Below are positions 57,604 through 64,000 of a stretch of DNA of 64,000 bases, in pieces (within the stretch, counting starts at the first letter, position 1; each line of letters begins with the position of its first letter). A model generated the notes under the pieces. The model had not been told where the DNA came from. It did no database searches and worked only from the letters and a program-made list of their open reading frames with translations. The DNA is taken from assembly GCA_036971475.1 (NCBI GenBank), contig JBAIZL010000002.1, forward strand, positions 353,990,082 through 354,054,081, in the 5' to 3' direction. The position numbers and the translations under genes were made by a program. Origin of the DNA: Prosapia bicincta. Taxonomy: Eukaryota; Arthropoda; Insecta; Hemiptera; Cercopidae.

Positions 57604-58208
57604 CTTTCCTTACTTCACCTGTCTTACTTATCTTGCAATTTCTGTCCTCTCTGGTTTTTGTGTGTTATCATTTATAAATTATGTATGTCAACATATTCAT
57701 ATCCCGATAAGTATAAGTGAATTTATATGTATGAATTTATATTTGTAAGTTTGTGACCCTCATTCTAACTTTTGCACCTATCTTCCCTTATTGTGCTAAT
57801 TTAGGATAGCTCCATCGATGTCTTTGACATCCAAAAACCTTTTACTTCTGACACTACCTTTTATACATTCCTTCTGTGCTGTCCATACAAATAATTACCT
57901 TGGTAACTTGTCTAATACTTAACGGTGTGGCCCTGCAATGGTAACAATCTAAGCAGGGCATTCAATCTAAATTTCGAAACCTGTGATTTATCTAAACATA
58001 CATCTCATTGGAAATGAAATTCCTAAATTCATTTAAAAACCAATTAGGTAAGTAATTGCATTAACTCGCACTCCCGTATCTATTTCAACGTATACTCTGT
58101 GATCGTATATCCTCGCCTGTATTGCCGGGCAGTGTTCGATATTTGAGTTAACCTGTCTGTGTTCTCCATCTTCCAGAAATCATTCCCGAATATTTAGGGA
58201 TAGTCCGA

Positions 58209-58457
58209 CTAAATTGGCGCTATAACACCGAAATTTTTACACCTATCATATGAGCCTTTTTGGCCGTATACGCGATAAGTATCCTTCATCTCCATGTTCC
58301 TCCACTTTTGATCGGAGTTTCCTCTAGGTATTTTGAGGCTACTCCTTACAGGGAACTTACAGTTACGTTTTTGGTTGACTACTAGTTCCAGGATTGGACT
58401 TTGTATGATCAGGTCTTGTAGGGTACGGGATTCAAGGTTTTCCTTTGGAGTCACCAT
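58209..58457 (-). other. Unidentified open stretch, coding-like composition
   Basis: Reads MVTPKENLESRTLQDLIIQS, then PILELVVNQKRNCKFPVRSS and a basic end. The residue mix is protein-like but no family is recognised. It could be part of a decayed element together with the lysine/glutamate-rich stretch at 59137-59331. Confidence 0.25.
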
Positions 58458-58649
58458 ATGGTCTCCGGAAATGATTAGGAGATTAGGAGGTTGGTTACGT
58501 GCGGCTTATTGCTTGGCTTAGAATTATAATAACGCTTATCATCTAAAATGCGTGTAACTCTTTCTTTTCGTTAAAACCCCAATTAGTTTTATCTAATAAG
58601 TCGCTACATTTCTCATAACCTTCTCCCCCTTTTTTTTGTTGCCCGGCAC

Positions 58650-59340
58650 CATTCATCACCCGAAATCCTTAAAATTTTTCTATTTTGTTACGTTTGGAAT
58701 CCCTCCCTATAGTTGGGTAAATTTCATTAATTAACCTTTCAACCTCTGTTAGGAATGACATGAGATCCTCTATTTATCCCCCCAATACTCAATGCTCTTG
58801 AAATACAGAGAGTCCGTGTAATCTGTTAGTCTGGGTCGGCATGTACGTATTTTGCTGCTACATTTTTTACTTTCGCCTAGACCCTTTAGATTCTTAATGC
58901 GTTTTTATTACTTCTTTATAATAGTTTTGTTTTAGGGATGATTGTTACTTCTTTGTCTTTTTACTTTAACTTTTCTAACATCACTGAAATATAACTTTCT
59001 CACTGTTCCACCCTTTCTTTCATTCCTCCTGTCTCCTGGGTAACAGATACTTGATGGATCTTAGGGCTTGCCCTTACAGTTTCCATATACTGTTTCGTTT
59101 CCTCTATCTCCTGCGCTCTTATTATTTTTTTTTTTTTTACCTTTCTCCAGCTTTCTCTCTGTCACTTTCCCTTTTCGTCTTTGCTTCTACTTGATCTCTT
59201 TCCCTTTTCGCCTTTGCTTCAGCTTTTTCGCATTCCTTTTCAGCCCTTGCTTCCTGTTTCTCCCTTTCCCACCTATTCTCCGCTTCCTCTTTATCTTTTT
59301 TCTTTTCAACTTTCTCGTTTCTGCCTTCCACATCTGTAGA
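58650..59340 (-). other. Lysine/glutamate-rich coiled-coil-like coding remnant
   Basis: Minus 59137-59331 reads EGRNEKVEKKKDKEEAENRW and EKAEAKAKRERDQVEAKTKR, a highly charged helix. Further down, about 58690-58775, EDLMSFLTEVERLINEIYPT looks like protein. Such charged helices occur in gag-like proteins of LTR elements, but the plus strand is simply pyrimidine-rich and the pattern may be compositional. Confidence 0.3.
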
Positions 59341-59671
59341 ATTTCTTTTTATCTAGACTTTCCTATCTCCTTTGCCATTTTTGTAGGTAATCAACTATTT
59401 TTTTTATTTTTCAAGCATTTTATTTTCTAATATTTTTTATTTAATTATATATTGTAGCTCCACTTTGCCACGCTCTCATGTACCTTTCCTCCTTTACTGG
59501 AATAACAGATCCTGTTATAATTAAAATTATACTCCTTACATTTTTTTATATATTATTTTAATGTTATCAGTCTAGGGTACGTTTTTTACTAATCTGTACA
59601 TTTCATTTATTCATTTTGCCCTACTTTTATTATGTTTATTTTTGTTTGCATAGGTCTGACAGTGTTTCAGA

Positions 59672-59848
59672 TAAGGAAAGGTGGATAGGGTTATATAGGA
59701 CTAAGAATATGGGGGAAGTGAGCGAAGCGTGAGCCAGATGGCACCCTGAAGTGTACCTAAAGTGGTGTCCCTCCTTTTAACCTCTTATGAGAGGAGGAAT
59801 AAGGAAAGGTAGATGGGACTATATAAGACTAAGGATATAGGGGAAACT
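59672..59848 (+). repeat. Direct repeat, ~50 bp, two copies 127 bp apart
   Basis: ATAAGGAAAGGTGGATAGGG...GGACTAAGAATATGGGGGAA (59672-59718) and ATAAGGAAAGGTAGATGGGA...AGACTAAGGATATAGGGGAA (59799-59845). The 127-base spacing could make them ends of a small element or part of a tandem unit. Confidence 0.75.
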
Positions 59849-59849
59849 T

Positions 59850-60692
59850 TTAAAACTAAACGCTCCAATTAGGAATTTGGTCACTGATTTAAAGAACTTT
59901 ATTAGCTATTGTACTTTTTAGATATCAGAATTGTATGGCAATATAAATGCAGCAAAGCCTAATGGTGCTGTAAATATCACCCATGAAAATTGTTTCGAAT
60001 TGATCAATTATATCAGAATAATAGAGTGATTGAGTCATTTTAAATAGACAAAGCCTTGAAATTTCTAATTACACATGGTTATGTTTAGGCCAATTTCCTT
60101 TGTATCAATTATACACTCCTAAAACTTTGACAATTATTTCTATAAATAATCGATACTGACAAAATCAATTTCACCTGGTTAATTAAGAGTCTTCAGATAC
60201 TCGAAAAAATAAGACTTGTTGACGGCGACCCAAAAATTTAAATGTTTTGAAAATAGAGAAATATCACTTTATAATAAGTATAAAACTTTATGTGTTTAAT
60301 ATCTTAGAACATAGCTGTTAAAGTATCACTTTAGGATGGATTTCGTTAATAAAAATATTAATACACTAGCGCCTGTTTAAAAATGTCACTTTATATTTTA
60401 ATTCAACCAATTTTATAGCAATTGACATTGATAAGGATTATGGAACGGGCGTAAACAGTTATAATAGCGTATTATTTAACCGTATTATCTAATAAAAGCA
60501 ATTGTATAGAGATGGTTCAAGCAATCACTCAGTTTTACAACTTTTAGCCTTTAAAATCATTATCCTGTGTATGCAAAATCTTATCTTAAAGTACGTCTAT
60601 GGTACGACCGAAAAATAAATGAAAATGTCACCCCTATATCTCTTATAGTTTCGACTCTACGTTTATTCTCAGTCCGTCACTCAGGACAACGA

Positions 60693-60731
<39 letters not shown>

Positions 60732-61580
60732 TTATTTATATATGTATGTATGTATTATAACCTAAGTTATTTTAAAATATAACTTTTCTTATAGGTCATA
60801 TATTTAATTACCTTAACAATCTTTTGTCTCACCTTCAGGATTCTAATTAACACCAATATCAATTTTAACATAACTTGCATTTATTCTTGACACTTAATTA
60901 ACACACATTATACCCATTGGTACAATTACAAAAAAGAGCAATGGTGGACTCTTGAGTCTTTAGGTTATTACAATAAAGTTTAAAATGACAGTGTTAATTT
61001 CTCTTTCTCTGGAGTCGTTATTATGGATCTTTTTTATAAATTAGAACATGGTGAAAAAATTAGATTATTATTTTATACTAAAGAATATAAAAAGGTTCTG
61101 AATTTACGGGTTTTAAAGTTCTGTTGGCTAATTTTAATGAAATAAAAAATAGTACAATAAGAGTTTTTTTTGTAATAATTGTTTGTCGATTCCTTGGATC
61201 TTAAACGTTGATACTGCTTCGATGAACTTTCACATAACTCTTTTAATATTCCTAATTCTTTATTAATTTACTTACGTCGCACTTTTAACTTTTAAATTAT
61301 ACAAATATAAAAAAATACATTTCCCTTAGTTTTACTAACAAATTTTAAACATAATTAACATTACTGAAACTTGTTCTCCCCCCCCCAATACATATGCCCT
61401 CTTCTGACGTTCTTCTAAGACTCCCCGATCACTTTCTTTTTCAACCCATCGTTACCTCTCCCCCTTACTTATTTTCAGTAAATTTGGTTATTCCCATAAC
61501 TATCTACAAAGACCTTGCCGCAAAGGTACATTATTAAAAACCCAGGTAATTTGGGATCCTATCTGAAAATAGTACTTAGT
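59850..61580. other. AT-rich sequence, no supported gene
   Basis: Includes a TA microsatellite at 60695-60728 with TTTA and TGTA extensions, and a C run at 61378-61386. No motif otherwise. Confidence 0.5.
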
Positions 61581-61585
61581 TTACT

Positions 61586-61879
61586 TTATCCAACGCCCGT
61601 CTGTGGTAGTCGGGCGATTTGACGCTGAGCCTCCCAGTACCGAGCAGTGATGTCGTCAAGAGCATGGTTTAGTTTTGGGCAGGTGAGCAGGTGACTTGCC
61701 ACCATAATTTCCGTGGAACAGAGTAGATACACGTTCGATTCGGCTATGCCAAGCCGGTGTAGGTGAGCCAGCAGATAGTCGTGATCGGATTCCAGGCGGA
61801 ACCTTGCAACAGCTTCACTTCTCTCCAGATGACCAGGTAGGTGGCCTGGGGTCGCTAAGTTTGCCCATATTTTTACCAT
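61586..61879 (-). pseudogene. LINE C-terminal segment with zinc-finger-like motif
   Basis: Reads MVKIWANLATPGHLPGHLER, SEAVARFRLESDHDYLLAHL, HRLGIAESNVYLLCSTEIMV and ASHLLTCPKLNHALDDI. RxxxDHxxLxxHLxRLGI followed by C...H..TCP is the tail after RNase H in I-group LINEs. The first C of the usual C-x2-C pair is replaced (VYLLCS), so the zinc site is incomplete. Confidence 0.85.
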
Positions 61880-61989
61880 GGATGCGTTTCTTAGTAGTTT
61901 CTTAGTGAGCCTGTAATGGTAGAGTCAATTTGGGATTTTCCTGCTTTAAGGGTTTGGAGAGATGCAGGTTGCTCCATCTCTGTTCCTTT

Positions 61990-62410
61990 TTTGGCCATTT
62001 AATCCGCCATTTCGTTTCTTGGAAGGCCCACGTGGCTGGGGACCCACTGCAGGCTGACGTTCCAGCGCCTGCTAATAAGGTTGGCTAGTTTCTTGCGGCA
62101 GTTCGAGGTATTCAGGCTTTCAGTGGGTTTGTTGTTGCTGAGGGCAGAGATTGCAGCCTGTGAGTCTATAAGAAATACAACACTGCTTGGTTGTACGTTT
62201 AGCACCTCCATACTATTGGCCGCCTCAGTGACGGCACATATATCTCCTTCGAAGTTATTAGAGTTCCTGCCAACAGCTGAAGATTGCTGGAAAAACCTGC
62301 AGTAGGATCCTGACCCAGCAGAATTAGTTTCAGGTATGTAAGAACCGTCTGTATAAACATGAAGCCACTCGTTACTCGGATAAAGATTATGAATGGTTTC
62401 GAGATCATTT
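61990..62410 (-). pseudogene. LINE RNase H domain
   Basis: The minus strand near 62330-62400 reads WLHVYTDGS-like text in a shifted frame. 61999-62211 reads VVFLIDSQAAISALSNNKPT and LQWVPSHVGLPRNEMAD. IDSQAA and VPSH.G..RNEMAD are the third and fourth catalytic blocks of RNase H1. The domain removes RNA after reverse transcription. A frameshift near 62200 splits it. Confidence 0.85.
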
Positions 62411-62599
62411 TCTTAGTTCTGTTAGGTTGGTCTCCTTTTTACTGCTTAACAGGTTCAGCAGCTGAAGGTTTACTTTTGGCAGAGCGTCGACTACCTCAGT
62501 GAAACTTTGTAGTGGTGCTGGGCTCGGGGTGGAGATGTTATACTTCGCTCTTAGTGCTTCGGCGTGCACTAAGGGAGTGTTTTGTGTTTTCAACCTCTG

Positions 62600-63986
62600 A
62601 GCTGCTGATCTGTACCTACTCCAGTGACTGGAATCTATTCGCCTAACTCTTTCCCAAAATTTTAAAGTGATTTTTCCCTTCTGGATTTCAGGGGTTTTAT
62701 ATCTGCTTGTAACTGCATCGCCACTATAGGGATGGATTTGGCACCTCCAGCGATCGTCCTTAGGGCATTGTTTTGGTCTACGTCATATTTACATAAGAGT
62801 ACTGTTAGATGAGAGAGACACAACTTCGCTCCCATACTCCATCACTGGACGAACGTATGTTTTGTAGGCCGTGTTTAGGACATCTTGTGTTGACGTGGTT
62901 GACATCAATCGCTTCAGTAGATTGTTGCGCTTTGGTGCTTTTTCAGCCGTAGATGTTACATGGCTGTTGTAGGAAAGCCTGGTATCTAGTATAATGCCGA
63001 GATACCTCGATTGAGTTGTTTGCTGGAGGTTTGTGCCCCTGTATTGGACCTGAAATGTGCCTGGTTTAGTTGTGAGTGTGAATAGTTGGGCAGAGGTTTT
63101 CTACACACTAACCTCAATTTTGTTTTGATTTGACCATTTTTCTAGGCTGATAAGTGCGGAGTTAGTTGCATCTTGGAGGTGTTTTATGCCGCTGCCTGTT
63201 GCCCATAATACCACATCGTCAGCAAAAAAGAGACATTGCATTCCCAAAATTGATTCAATAGCCTGCTGAAGGTCGTTTATCATGACATTGAATAATAAAC
63301 AGCTAAGCACCGCTCCCTGGGGAAGACCCTGTCGTAGTTGGCGGTAAGAAGATGTACTGCTTTGAAACTTGCGCCTGATAAAGCGGTGAGATAAGAAGCT
63401 TTTGATCCACCTGAGCATGTTACCGGTCACTCCCTCGCGTTTCAGCTTGTGTAGGAGCAAATGCCGCCAGATTTTGTCATATGCTGCTTTGAAATCAACG
63501 AATACAGCGAGGGTTCATTGTATATGGTTAAACCCATCCTTGACCGCTTGTGTAAACTTGACGATTTGGTCTGTAGTGGATCTGTATTTGCGGAAGGCAG
63601 CTTGGTTGTCACTTATTGCTTCGTTGGTTTTCAGAAACTCGCGCAGTCTGCGTTCGATCATTTATTTCTGCCACGTTGCAACTTACACTGGTGAGAGAGA
63701 TGGGCTAGTAACTAGACAGCAGATTCGCAGCCTTCCTCTGTTTTAACAGTGTTATTATATCGGCTTTCCTCCATTGATAGGGGACTCTGGTCTTCCATGT
63801 GAGATTAATCAGTTTGAGAAATGTTTGTTTTGTGGTTTCTCCTAGGTGGCGAACAAAATCGGGGAATATACCGTCAGTTCCCTCAGATTTGCCATTCTTC
63901 AAGCAAGCTATAGCTAGCTCAAGGTCTTGAAGTGTAAAGGGGTTGTCAAATAGAGGGTGGTCGTTTTCTGCAGCTGTTTCTACCAT
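62600..63986 (-). pseudogene. LINE reverse transcriptase, frameshifted
   Basis: 63705-63986 reads LFDNPFTLQDLELAIACLKN, GKSEGTDGIFPDFV and VPYQWRKADIITLLK (RT motifs 0-1). Near 63470-63520, in another frame, LAVFVDFKAAYDKIWRH is motif A. 63101-63460 has FLSHRFIRRKF, LRQGLPQGAVLSCLLFNVMI and the catalytic FADD at 63215-63226. The thumb continues with TYVRPVMEYGSEVVSLSH near 62800-62860. All blocks are in the expected order. At least two frameshifts break the enzyme. Confidence 0.9.
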
Positions 63987-64000
63987 GATACTCTTCCTCT

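Larger units (their letters stand above)
61586..64000 (-). mobile_element. RNase H-bearing LINE (I-group-like), cut by the right window edge
   Basis: The minus strand carries RT (from 63986), thumb, RNase H and a zinc-finger-like C-terminus ending LPQTGVG with TAA at 61586-61588. Domain order and the C-terminal HLLTCP motif fit LINEs of the I group. Frameshifts separate most segments. Its last 120 bases are nearly identical to the short insertion at 47724-47857, so the family has been mobile. ORF1 and endonuclease, if present, lie beyond the window. Confidence 0.9.

Overview
The window looks like AT-rich nuclear DNA from an arthropod, most likely an insect. The signs are a TTAGG-type array, decayed jockey-like and RNase H-bearing LINEs, a Penelope-like element, a Ty3/gypsy relic, a hAT relic, long satellite arrays, many TA/TG/CT microsatellites, and no operon-like gene order. 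The species cannot be named from the sequence. Almost all recognisable coding sequence belongs to mobile elements, and nearly all of it carries frameshifts and stops.

Layout. 1-2.1 kb: three unrelated tandem repeats (about 25, 163 and 83 bp). 2.3-5.5 kb: a decayed LINE (minus) next to a decayed hAT transposase (minus). 7.7-8.0 kb: polypyrimidine tract. 8.2-9.9 kb: LINE relics (minus). 9.9-11.4 and 22.0-23.3 kb: two copies of one dispersed repeat. 12.4-13.3 kb: LINE relic (plus) cut by a long TG microsatellite; a relative lies at 48.7-49.3 kb. 16.6 kb: possible Penelope RT scrap. 18.3-20.6 kb: a LINE (minus) whose stop codon lies inside a TTAGG-like array. 23.6-25.4 kb: Ty3/gypsy gag-protease-RT relic (minus). 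28.0-28.9 kb: tandem repeat. 30.09-35.38 kb: an end-to-end RNase H-bearing LINE flanked by 13-bp target-site duplications. 37.3-41.5 kb: about 4.2 kb of 165-bp satellite with a 567-bp higher-order repeat. 41.9-43.9 kb: Penelope-like element parts with about 195-bp inverted repeats, a GIY-YIG domain and hammerhead-like cores. 44.0-44.9 kb: tandem repeat. 45.4-47.1 kb: the only candidate host gene, a small lysine-rich helical protein in several short exons. 47.2-48.0 kb: tandem repeat containing a 134-bp LINE insertion with an 11-bp duplication. 54.4-55.2 kb: six copies of an exact-period 134-bp repeat. 61.6-64.0 kb: another RNase H-bearing LINE (minus), cut by the window edge.

The elements do not form a pathway. 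They are independent insertions, some nested or abutting. The best leads are the multi-exon candidate gene, the LINE/TTAGG junction, the Penelope inverted-repeat structure, the dated full-length LINE and the satellite higher-order structure. All translations were read by eye; family assignments rest on motif recognition, not database searches.
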